From an uncultured Clostridium sp. (GTDB lineage Bacteria; Bacillota; Clostridia; Peptostreptococcales; Peptostreptococcaceae): DNA of 5,459 bases. Below, one piece after another: positions 1 through 5,459 of this stretch. The notes beneath the pieces were generated by a model. It searched no databases. It saw nothing but the letters and a program-made list of their open reading frames with translations, and was not told the DNA's origin. The stretch lies in NCBI GenBank assembly GCA_937944945.1, contig CALEBD010000364.1:1-5459 (forward strand), in the 5' to 3' direction. How positions within the stretch are numbered: the first letter of the stretch is position 1; every line of letters begins with the position of its first letter. A program made the position numbers and the translations under genes.

Positions 1-770
1 CCTTTGTCGCATAAATACATTTCATCATAAACCCAATAACAACCTTCAACAAAGTTATTTTCTAATATCTCTGCATCTTTATATATTATTTTATTTATAT
101 TTGTAAATCCACCGCTATTATCTAATTCAAATACTATATCATTTCCTTCTTTTTTTATATCTAAAATTCTACAATCGTGGAAATTATAATTTTCTTTTAT
201 ATTAGCTGGCACTTTATCACTTATACTATACCACTGTTTATTATATTCATTGAATGCTTTTTCAAATCTTTTTTCACATTCTTGACTGTATTTTTCTACT
301 AAATCCTTAACATTTTGCGTTGAAAGTCCAAGTGCTAGTACTCTTATATCCGCTACTTCATCTAGTATTTCTTTTGCTAAAGAAGTTTTTAAGTCTTCTA
401 TTTCACCTTGATGCATTTCTAAGAAATCTTTTGTAAGTTTCTCTTCATCATATTCTTCTACTTCATATTCTGCACTATCTTGTTCATTTTGTAAAAGCTC
501 TTGTCTTAATTGTTCAAATTCTTCATCAGACATTATATCTCTAGCATTTACTATATTACCTTCATCGTCCATAAGTTGTATATCTTCCCAAGTTTCCGGT
601 TCATATTCTATTTCTGATGCTTCCTTTTCAGCTTCTAAAAATTCATTTAATTTTTCATTATAAAGTTTTTTATAATAATCCTCTGATAATTGTTCTGCAT
701 TTGAATCAACATCTAAGTCTAAACAAATATCTTTATTTCCGTAATACCATTCTTTTGTAAGGTACTTCAT
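1..770 (-). CDS. DUF4085-like protein of unknown function, 3' end outside the window
   Basis: This open frame of 256 codons has no stop before the window edge, so the C-terminus is missing. The ATG at 768-770 follows a perfect AGGAGG (778-783) by 7 bases. The protein begins MKYLTKEWYYGNKD, which resembles the start of the DUF4085 family of Firmicutes; that assignment is from memory and no function is established for the family. I see no signal peptide or membrane segment, so it is probably cytoplasmic. Residues about 45-125 are very rich in Glu and Asp and look helical. A helical stretch with evenly spaced charges follows at about 125-180. From about 195 the sequence changes to a beta-rich style opening with an NFHDCRIL motif, then alternating hydrophobic strands and aromatic residues. 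It has its own promoter (816-844) and is separated from ppdK by a terminator, so it is a separate transcription unit with no evident link to PEP metabolism. Coding is near certain; the family is moderately sure. Confidence 0.85.
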   Translation of the reverse strand, partial: MKYLTKEWYYGNKDICLDLDVDSNAEQLSEDYYKKLYNEKLNEFLEAEKEASEIEYEPETWEDIQLMDDEGNIVNARDIMSDEEFEQLRQELLQNEQDSAEYEVEEYDEEKLTKDFLEMHQGEIEDLKTSLAKEILDEVADIRVLALGLSTQNVKDLVEKYSQECEKRFEKAFNEYNKQWYSISDKVPANIKENYNFHDCRILDIKKEGNDIVFELDNSGGFTNINKIIYKDAEILENNFVEGCYWVYDEMYLCDK

Positions 771-815
771 ATTTTTTCCTCCTAAAATCTTCGTATGTAT
801 TTAAAATTATAAATT

Positions 816-844
816 ATTTTACCTAAATTCATATAAAATCTCAA
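816..844 (-). promoter_or_regulatory. Sigma-A type promoter of the DUF4085-like gene
   Basis: On the minus strand, TTGAGA (839-844, 5 of 6 to the -35 consensus) lies 17 bases from TAAAAT (816-821, 5 of 6 to the -10 consensus), with GG just before the -10. The predicted transcript starts near 809, leaving a leader of about 40 bases that ends in the AGGAGG site. The -35 overlaps one of two direct AAAGAGTTG repeats. Confidence 0.75.
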
Positions 845-870
845 CTCTTTTTAAAAATAAGCAACTCTTT
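842..870. repeat. Pair of 9-bp direct repeats at the -35 region
   Basis: CAACTCTTT occurs exactly at 842-850 and again at 862-870, 20 bp apart, or about two helical turns. The first copy overlaps the -35 hexamer of the downstream gene. A shorter inverted copy, AAGAGTT, lies at 893-899. Spacing and place suit a regulator binding site, but the second copy is also part of the 858-950 element, so the repeat may instead reflect how that element was inserted or extended. Confidence 0.5.
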
Positions 871-950
871 CTTGTAAAATTTAAAATTTCATAAGAGTTA
901 AAAAATTCGCTTCGCTCATGTCGCCAACGCATCGAAGATTCCGTTGCTTA
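858..950. repeat. 93-bp structured intergenic element with 8-bp inverted ends
   Basis: The element is bounded by perfect inverted repeats, TAAGCAAC at 858-865 and GTTGCTTA at 943-950. Inside it, AACTCTT (863-869) can pair with AAGAGTT (893-899), and CAACG (925-929) with CGTTG (942-946), so at least two competing folds exist. Bases 906-947 are about 55% GC (23 of 42), against roughly 20-25% in the flanks, which makes this block foreign in composition. It carries no convincing gene. It sits between the ppdK terminator and the next promoter, a typical place for a dispersed small repeat (MITE- or REP-like). I did not find a clear target-site duplication. Its sequence seems familiar from Clostridioides-type intergenic regions, but I cannot verify that. 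Confidence 0.5.
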
Positions 951-970
951 AGTTAAATAGGTTGAAAATT

Positions 971-1004
971 AAAAAAGCTACCTCATATTGAGATAGCTTT
1001 TTTT
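971..1004 (-). terminator. Rho-independent terminator after ppdK
   Basis: A 10-bp arm AAAAAAGCTA (971-980) pairs with TAGCTTTTTT (994-1003). After one C/A mismatch the stem continues with CTCA (982-985) against TGAG (989-992), closing on a 3-base TAT loop. On the minus strand the stem ends in a run of T, and it lies 17 bases past the ppdK stop codon. T runs lie on both sides, so it could also stop transcription from the plus strand. Confidence 0.9.
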
Positions 1005-1021
1005 AAATTATTTACTAATAA

Positions 1022-3652
1022 TTATTTTCTAGGATTTTTTATAGTCGCTCTTGCAGCAGCAAGTCTAGCTATTGGAACTCTATATGGTGAGCAAGATACA
1101 TAGTTAAGTCCTGTATTGTAACAGAATTCTACTGAAGATGGTTCTCCACCATGTTCTCCACATATACCTAATTTGATATTGTCACCTTTTTCTCCTCTTG
1201 CTAATTTTGCAGCCATTTGAACTAATTTACCAACACCGTCTTGGTCTAATACTTGGAATGGATCTTTTTCAAGTATTTCTCTATCAACATATTCACCTAA
1301 GAATTTACCTGCATCATCTCTTGAGTATCCAAATGTCATTTGAGTTAAGTCATTTGTACCGAAACTGAAGAAATCTGCTTCTTTTGCTATTTCATCAGCT
1401 ATCAAGCAAGCTCTAGGTATTTCTATCATTGTACCAACAGTGTATTTAAGTTCTACACCAGCTTCTTTTATAATTTCTTCTGCTGTATCAACTATTATTT
1501 GTTTAACTGTTTTAAATTCGTTTATAGCACCAACAAGAGGTATCATTATTTCTGGTTCAACGTTTAAACCTTCTTTATTTACTGCTATAGCTGCATTTAT
1601 TATTGCTTTAGTTTGCATTACAGCTATTTCTGGATATGTTACAGCAAGTCTACAACCTCTGTGACCTAACATTGGGTTGAACTCTGCTAATTCTTCACAT
1701 CTTTTCTTAATTGCTATAGGTTGTATTCCCATATCTTTAGCTAGTTCTTCTATAGTTTCGTCGTCTTGTGGTAAGAATTCATGTAGTGGTGGGTCTAATA
1801 GTCTTATATTAACTGGACGCTCACCCATAACCCTATAAATATCTTCAAAGTCTTTTTGTTGCATTGGAAGTAATGTTTCTAATGCTTTAACTCTTTCTTC
1901 TACAGTATTTGATAAAATCATTTTTCTAACTGCAGGTATTCTTTCTTCGTCGAAGAACATATGCTCAGTTCTACAAAGTCCTATACCTTCTGCTCCAAAC
2001 TCAACAGCAGCTTTTGCATCTCTTGGATTGTCTGCATTAGTTCTAACTTGCATTTGTCTTATTTCATCGACCCAACTCATTAATTTTTCAAAGTTACCAG
2101 TCATATCTGCTGTAGCTTTGTTTACATTTCCTAAATAAACTACACCAGTAGATCCGTCTAAAGATATATAATCTCCTTCTTTAAGCACTAAATCGCCAAC
2201 TTCTAAAGTTTTTGCAACTTCGCTTACTTTTATTTCTCCACAACCAGCTACACAGCATTTACCCATACCTCTGGCAACAACTGCAGCATGTGAAGTCATA
2301 CCACCTCTTGCAGTAAGTATACCTTGAGCACTTACCATACCTTCGATATCTTCTGGAGAAGTTTCTTGTCTAACAAGTATTGTTTCTGTACCGTCTTTTG
2401 ATGCTTCAACTACATCTTCAGCACTGAAGTATATTTTACCGCTAGCAGCTCCTGGAGATGCAGGAAGACCTTTTGCTAAAACTTCAGCTTCTTTTAAAGA
2501 TTTATCTTCAAATTTTGGATGTAGTAATTGATCTAATTGGTTAGGTTCAATTCTCATTATTGCTTCTTCTTTTGTGATTAAACCTTCTTGTACTAAATCA
2601 ACAGCTACATTTATAGCTGATTTTGCTGTTCTCTTACCATTTCTAGTTTGTAATAAGAACAGTTTTCCTCTTTCTATAGTAAACTCGATATCTTGCATAT
2701 CTCTGTAATGTTTTTCTAATTTATCTGCAGTTTCTACAAATTGTTTATATATATCTGGCATTATATTTTCTAGTGTTGCTATTTTTTGTGGTGTTCTTAT
2801 ACCTGCAACAACGTCTTCACCTTGAGCATTTATTAAGTATTCACCTAATAATTTATTTTCTCCTGTAGCAGGGTCTCTTGTAAATGCAACACCTGTACCA
2901 CTATTGTCACCCATATTACCAAATACCATTGATTGTACGTTTACTGCTGTTCCTAAATTATTAGGTATATCATTTAATTTTCTATATACTATTGCACGAG
3001 GGTTGTTCCAAGATCTAAATACTGCCTCAACAGCTAACATTAATTGTTTTTTAGGTTCTTGTGGGAAGTCTTCTTTTACCTCTTTTTTGTATATAGCTTT
3101 AAATTCTTCAACTATTGCTTTTAAATGGTCTGTAGTTAATTCTGTATCAAATTTAAATCCATTTGTTTCTTTATATCTGTCTAATACGCTTTCAAATTTA
3201 TATTTAGGCACTTCCATAGCAACATCAGAAAACATTTGTATAAATCTTCTATAACTATCGTATGCAAATCTTTCATTTTCAGTAGCTTTAGCAAGACCTA
3301 CAACAGTATTATCATTTAAACCTAAGTTTAATATTGTATCCATCATACCTGGCATTGATATAACTGCACCTGAACGAACAGATACTAATAAAGGATTTTC
3401 TGTTGAACCTAATTCTTTACCTAATTCTGATTCTAATTGCGCTAATTTTGATTCTATTTGTTCTATTATTTCTGGTTTTATAGTTTTATTGCTAACATAG
3501 TAGTCATTACATGCTTCTGTTGAAATTGTAAATCCTGGAGGCACAGGTAATCCTATCTTAGTCATTTCAGCTAAGTTAGCACCTTTTCCTCCTAATAAAG
3601 ATTTCTTGTCTTTATTTCCTTCGTTGAAACTGTAAACATATTTAGTTTCCAT
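1022..3652 (-). CDS. ppdK: Pyruvate, phosphate dikinase (EC 2.7.9.1)
   Basis: PPDK is a cytoplasmic enzyme that reversibly converts pyruvate + ATP + Pi to phosphoenolpyruvate + AMP + PPi. In anaerobes it can work in either direction, for gluconeogenesis or PPi-linked glycolysis. The ATG at 3650-3652 gives 876 residues, against 874 in C. symbiosum. The frame extends five codons upstream to a TTG, but that TTG overlaps the GGAGG ribosome binding site and is rejected. Domains in order are an ATP-grasp nucleotide-binding region (about 1-340, with GGKGANLAEM near 20, Glu323 and QTRNGKRT with Arg337), a swivelling phosphohistidine domain (about 385-505, GGMTSHAAVVARGMG with catalytic His455), and a C-terminal PEP/pyruvate TIM barrel (about 520-876, CRTEH Arg561, IRLLDPPLHEF Arg617, TNDLTQ, and GICGEHGG with Cys831). 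All key residues seen are intact. Thr453 is the expected target of the regulatory protein encoded just upstream. It is the last gene of the probable operon and is followed by a terminator. Confidence 0.98.
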   Translation of the reverse strand: METKYVYSFNEGNKDKKSLLGGKGANLAEMTKIGLPVPPGFTISTEACNDYYVSNKTIKPEIIEQIESKLAQLESELGKELGSTENPLLVSVRSGAVISMPGMMDTILNLGLNDNTVVGLAKATENERFAYDSYRRFIQMFSDVAMEVPKYKFESVLDRYKETNGFKFDTELTTDHLKAIVEEFKAIYKKEVKEDFPQEPKKQLMLAVEAVFRSWNNPRAIVYRKLNDIPNNLGTAVNVQSMVFGNMGDNSGTGVAFTRDPATGENKLLGEYLINAQGEDVVAGIRTPQKIATLENIMPDIYKQFVETADKLEKHYRDMQDIEFTIERGKLFLLQTRNGKRTAKSAINVAVDLVQEGLITKEEAIMRIEPNQLDQLLHPKFEDKSLKEAEVLAKGLPASPGAASGKIYFSAEDVVEASKDGTETILVRQETSPEDIEGMVSAQGILTARGGMTSHAAVVARGMGKCCVAGCGEIKVSEVAKTLEVGDLVLKEGDYISLDGSTGVVYLGNVNKATADMTGNFEKLMSWVDEIRQMQVRTNADNPRDAKAAVEFGAEGIGLCRTEHMFFDEERIPAVRKMILSNTVEERVKALETLLPMQQKDFEDIYRVMGERPVNIRLLDPPLHEFLPQDDETIEELAKDMGIQPIAIKKRCEELAEFNPMLGHRGCRLAVTYPEIAVMQTKAIINAAIAVNKEGLNVEPEIMIPLVGAINEFKTVKQIIVDTAEEIIKEAGVELKYTVGTMIEIPRACLIADEIAKEADFFSFGTNDLTQMTFGYSRDDAGKFLGEYVDREILEKDPFQVLDQDGVGKLVQMAAKLARGEKGDNIKLGICGEHGGEPSSVEFCYNTGLNYVSCSPYRVPIARLAAARATIKNPRK

Positions 3653-3660
3653 TTTCTTTT

Positions 3661-3665
3661 CCTCC
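3661..3665 (-). promoter_or_regulatory. Ribosome binding site that fixes the ppdK start
   Basis: GGAGG on the minus strand lies 8 bases before the ATG at 3650-3652. The upstream in-frame TTG (3665-3667) overlaps this site and has no site of its own, so the ATG start, with the protein beginning METKYVYSF, is preferred. Confidence 0.9.
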
Positions 3666-3684
3666 AATAACTTCTATTATTTTC

Positions 3685-3712
3685 TTTAGAAAAATTTTTA
3701 TATTAAAGTCAA
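3685..3712 (-). promoter_or_regulatory. Possible internal promoter for ppdK
   Basis: The 108-base gap between the regulatory gene and ppdK contains TTGACT (3707-3712, 5 of 6 to the -35) and, 16 bases on, TCTAAA (3685-3690, 4 of 6 to the -10, lacking the key second A). A perfect 14-bp dyad, TTTTCTTTAGAAAA (3680-3693), covers the would-be -10. The gap is much longer than the 13 bases between the first two genes, which leaves room for separate control. In sequence this AT-rich, chance matches are common, so the call is tentative. Confidence 0.3.
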
Positions 3713-3760
3713 TTTTAAAAATGCTATTAAAATCGGCTATTTAAACAATACTAATGATCT

Positions 3761-4603
3761 CTATGCGTCTTTATGTGTTTTTTTATGTATCCCTTTTTCT
3801 TTCATTATATCTAAAATATCACTTGCTGTTTCTTCGATTGCCTTATCAGATACATTTATAACTGGACAACCTATTTTTTTCATTACTTTTTCTGCATAAT
3901 CAAGTTCTTCTAGTATTCTGTCAAACTTAGCATAATTTGCACTACTAGATAGTCCAAGAGCTTTTAATCTTGTTGTTCTAACTTGATTAAGCACTTCTGG
4001 TGAATTAGTAAGACCTATTATTTTTCTTGGATCTATTTCGTATACTTCTTTTGGTATCGGTATTTCTGGAACTAAAGGCACATTAGCTACTTTTATGTTT
4101 CTATTTGCTAAGTACATACTCAGCGGTGTTTTTGAAGTTCTTGATATACCTATTAAAACTAATTCAGCTTCTAATATACCTTTGTTTGGTTCTTTACCAT
4201 CATCATACTTAACAGCGAATTCTATAGCTGCAATTCTTCTGAAGTAACTCTCGTCCATTTTTCTGATAATGCCCGCTTCCCCTTTTGGTGCCTTACCAGT
4301 TTTTTCAGATAATATTCTCAAGATATCTGTTAATAAATCTATTTTTAAGATACCATTTGCCTCACAGTAGTCACTTGCCATTTTTGCTAACTTAGGATTA
4401 ACTAATGTATAAACAAACATTGCATTGCATCTTTTTGCGCTTTCTAATAATTCCATTAAAACTTCTTCAGTATTCACAAATGGATGTCTTCTTATATCAT
4501 ATTCATCTTCCGATAATCCAAATTGTGATATTGCAGCTCTAGAAACTTGTTGTGCTGTTTCTCCTATTGAATCTGAAACTGCATAAATTAGTAAATTATC
4601 CAT
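3761..4603 (-). CDS. Pyruvate, phosphate dikinase regulatory protein (DUF299 kinase/pyrophosphorylase)
   Basis: This bifunctional enzyme controls PPDK or PEP synthase. It phosphorylates an active-site threonine with ADP as donor, which inactivates the target, and removes the phosphate by Pi-dependent phosphorolysis that releases PPi. From the ATG at 4601-4603 it has 280 residues, the normal length for the family (relatives are B. subtilis YqfL and E. coli PpsR). An N-terminal SDSIGETAQ motif (10-18) and a P-loop GISRTSKTPLS (152-162) are both intact and diagnostic. The IIGLTNSPEVLNQVR stretch (about 195-209) is also typical. An upstream TTG would add nine residues but overlaps the repressor gene and lacks a ribosome binding site, so the ATG is chosen. 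The gene lies 13 bases after the CcpN-like gene and 108 bases before ppdK, its evident substrate. That neighbour makes PPDK, rather than PEP synthase, the likely target. Confidence 0.95.
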   Translation of the reverse strand: MDNLLIYAVSDSIGETAQQVSRAAISQFGLSEDEYDIRRHPFVNTEEVLMELLESAKRCNAMFVYTLVNPKLAKMASDYCEANGILKIDLLTDILRILSEKTGKAPKGEAGIIRKMDESYFRRIAAIEFAVKYDDGKEPNKGILEAELVLIGISRTSKTPLSMYLANRNIKVANVPLVPEIPIPKEVYEIDPRKIIGLTNSPEVLNQVRTTRLKALGLSSSANYAKFDRILEELDYAEKVMKKIGCPVINVSDKAIEETASDILDIMKEKGIHKKTHKDA

Positions 4604-4610
4604 CGGGTAA

Positions 4611-4618
4611 TCCTCCTT
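4611..4618 (-). promoter_or_regulatory. Ribosome binding site overlapping the upstream stop codon
   Basis: AAGGAGGA on the minus strand lies 7 bases before the ATG at 4601-4603 and shares two bases with the TAA stop (4617-4619) of the repressor gene. Ribosomes finishing the repressor would keep this site open, so the two genes are probably translationally coupled. Confidence 0.85.
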
Positions 4619-5252
4619 ATTCTCCAGCAATCTCTAAGAATAGTTTTGTTATATTTGTCTTTGAGATTCTGCCTATTACCTTCATTGTGTGGTTATCTTT
4701 ATCAGTATCTACAACTGGTATAGAATCTATTTCATGTTCAATAATTTTTCTAGCTGCTAATACTATACTGTCTTCTCTTTCAACTGTCACAACATTAGGC
4801 GTTCTAGTCATAACCATTCCTATTGGCATTTTATTGATATCAAGACCCCCAATTGTTGCTTTTAATAAATCTTTACGTGAAACTACTCCACATAAATTTT
4901 CTTGGTCATCTATAATAAATATACTTCCTACATCAGATAAAAACATCTCTACTATTACATCGTATAAACTTACATCTTTTTTTACTACTACAGGCATTCC
5001 CATCATATCTTCAACTTTTTTTTCTTTTATGTCATTTCCTAATAAATTAATTTGGCTGACACCCGTATAAAAATATCCAACTTTTGGTCTTGCATCTAAT
5101 ATTCCTGTCATTGTTAAAATAGCTAAGTCTGATCTTAGTGTCGCCCTAGTAACGTTTAACATTGATGCTATATTTTCACTCGTTATAGGTTGATTTTCTT
5201 TTACTATTTCTATTATTTTTTGTTGTCTTTGATTAAGTTGAATTATAATCAC
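4617..5252 (-). CDS. ccpN: CcpN-type transcriptional repressor (winged helix plus two CBS domains)
   Basis: This gene encodes a 211-residue DNA-binding regulator. It aligns closely with the B. subtilis CcpN sequence I recall, including the ends of the DNA-binding part (VTRATLRSDLAILTMTG at about 34-50, ARPKVGYFYTG at about 54-64). A winged-helix domain covers about 5-62. Two CBS domains follow, at about 80-135 (with CGVVSRKDLLKATIGG) and 143-208 (with VIGRISKTNITKL). In B. subtilis, CcpN represses the gluconeogenic genes gapB and pckA during growth on glucose, and its CBS domains respond to adenine nucleotides. The same role here is inference. It is the first gene of the operon; the following gene encodes the PPDK regulatory protein, as B. 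subtilis ccpN is followed by yqfL. The start is unusual: the GTG at 5250-5252 gives the same N-terminal length as B. subtilis CcpN, but the best ribosome binding site overlaps that codon. An ATT at 5241-5243 is the alternative. Confidence 0.93.
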   Translation of the reverse strand: MIIIQLNQRQQKIIEIVKENQPITSENIASMLNVTRATLRSDLAILTMTGILDARPKVGYFYTGVSQINLLGNDIKEKKVEDMMGMPVVVKKDVSLYDVIVEMFLSDVGSIFIIDDQENLCGVVSRKDLLKATIGGLDINKMPIGMVMTRTPNVVTVEREDSIVLAARKIIEHEIDSIPVVDTDKDNHTMKVIGRISKTNITKLFLEIAGE

Positions 5253-5255
5253 CTT
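5248..5255 (-). promoter_or_regulatory. Shine-Dalgarno sequence overlapping the GTG start of the repressor
   Basis: AAGGTGAT on the minus strand is a full 8-base match to the 3' end of 16S rRNA. The GTG assumed as the start lies inside it, so it cannot serve that codon. Upstream of the GTG there is only GAAAGAAG, a weak site. The match is well placed for the ATT at 5241-5243. A TGA at 5259-5261 rules out any longer frame. Confidence 0.5.
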
Positions 5256-5289
5256 CTTTCAATACGCTATACTTTTTGCCATCTTTTTC

Positions 5290-5307
5290 CTATATAGTAT
5301 ATTATAG
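5290..5307. promoter_or_regulatory. Dyad over the -10, possible operator
   Basis: CTATA (5290-5294) and TATAG (5303-5307) form an inverted pair separated by 8 bases. It covers the -10 hexamer and the predicted transcription start of the repressor operon. The left half also belongs to a perfect CTATATAG palindrome (5290-5297). A protein bound here would block RNA polymerase. The CcpN-like protein encoded downstream is the obvious candidate, but nothing in the sequence proves it. Confidence 0.35.
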
Positions 5308-5330
5308 AACTCTATTTGCTATTCTGTAAA
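5301..5330 (-). promoter_or_regulatory. Promoter of the ccpN - regulatory protein - ppdK operon
   Basis: On the minus strand, TTTACA (5325-5330, 5 of 6 to the -35 consensus) is followed after 18 bases by a perfect TATAAT (5301-5306). Transcription should start near 5294, giving a leader of about 40 bases before the repressor start. The rest of the upstream sequence to 5459 is very AT-rich, and I see no gene in it. Confidence 0.75.
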
Positions 5331-5459
5331 CACTTTTTTTATTTAGTGTGTCCTATTTTCCATATTTTATATAAATGCTATATGTTATTTATGATAATTA
5401 TTAAACATAATTAATTTACTTTTTTATTTTTCTAATTATTTCTACATTTATGTTGTATA

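Noticed and set aside
819..932. Minus-strand frame of 37 codons from ATG (930-932), starting MRWRHERSEFF
   Set aside because: It has only a poor ribosome binding site, covers the structured element, and its stop overlaps the -10 of the next gene. It is more likely a chance reading of the repeat than a gene.
1440..1664. Plus-strand open frame of 74 codons
   Set aside because: It lies wholly inside ppdK on the opposite strand, has no ribosome binding site or recognisable domain, and is a shadow of the real gene.
2904..3254. Plus-strand open frame of 116 codons
   Set aside because: It is antisense to the ATP-grasp part of ppdK, which is a well conserved coding region, and shows no family features.
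3653..3667. TTG start giving PPDK five extra residues (MEEKK)
   Set aside because: The TTG and next codons are the ribosome binding site itself. The ATG at 3650-3652 has ideal spacing and brings the key catalytic residues to the C. symbiosum numbering.
4604..4630. TTG start giving the PPDK regulatory protein nine extra residues
   Set aside because: These codons overlap the end of the repressor gene and contain the AAGGAGGA site that serves the ATG at 4601-4603.
4552..5070. Plus-strand open frame of 172 codons with hydrophobic stretches
   Set aside because: It is antisense to the repressor and the start of the regulatory gene. The hydrophobic look comes from reading AT-rich coding sequence in reverse, and no start signal is present.
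5330..5349. ACACT / AGTGT inverted repeat as a terminator of an upstream gene
   Set aside because: The stem is only 5 bp with a 10-base loop and no T run after it, so it is too weak to call.

Overview
The window is AT-rich DNA (about 30% GC by eye) with strong AGGAGG-type ribosome binding sites and tightly packed genes, which points to a low-GC Firmicute. The pyruvate phosphate dikinase has the same residue numbers at its key catalytic positions (His455, Cys831, Arg561, Arg617) as the Clostridium symbiosum enzyme. The best guess is a member of the Clostridia, probably of the Peptostreptococcaceae / Clostridioides type. The family-level assignment is inference. All four genes read on the minus strand, so the order of transcription runs from high to low coordinates.

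Positions 5253-5459 are non-coding and hold a well-formed promoter (-35 at 5325-5330, -10 at 5301-5306) with a dyad over the -10. It leads into a probable three-gene operon: a CcpN-type repressor (winged-helix DNA-binding domain plus two CBS domains, 4617-5252), a PPDK regulatory kinase/phosphatase of the DUF299 family (3761-4603), and pyruvate phosphate dikinase, ppdK (1022-3652). The first two genes are separated by 13 bases, and the stop codon of the first lies in the ribosome binding site of the second. A 108-base gap before ppdK may hold a secondary promoter. A strong hairpin terminator at 971-1004 closes the operon.

The three products fit one job: control of the pyruvate/phosphoenolpyruvate step. 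PPDK interconverts pyruvate + ATP + Pi with PEP + AMP + PPi. The regulatory protein switches PPDK off or on by ADP-dependent phosphorylation and Pi-dependent dephosphorylation of a threonine two residues before the catalytic histidine. The CcpN relative is expected to control transcription of gluconeogenic genes through nucleotide sensing by its CBS domains.

Downstream of the terminator, positions 771-970 hold a compact structured element (858-950, with 8-bp perfect inverted ends and a GC-rich block very unlike its surroundings) and then a near-consensus promoter (816-844). That promoter drives a gene of unknown function resembling the DUF4085 family, which runs off the left edge of the window. 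I see no CRISPR array, tRNA, rRNA, insertion sequence transposase or clearly new multi-gene system. The least explained items are the 858-950 element, the unusual start of the repressor gene, and the possible autoregulatory dyad at its promoter.
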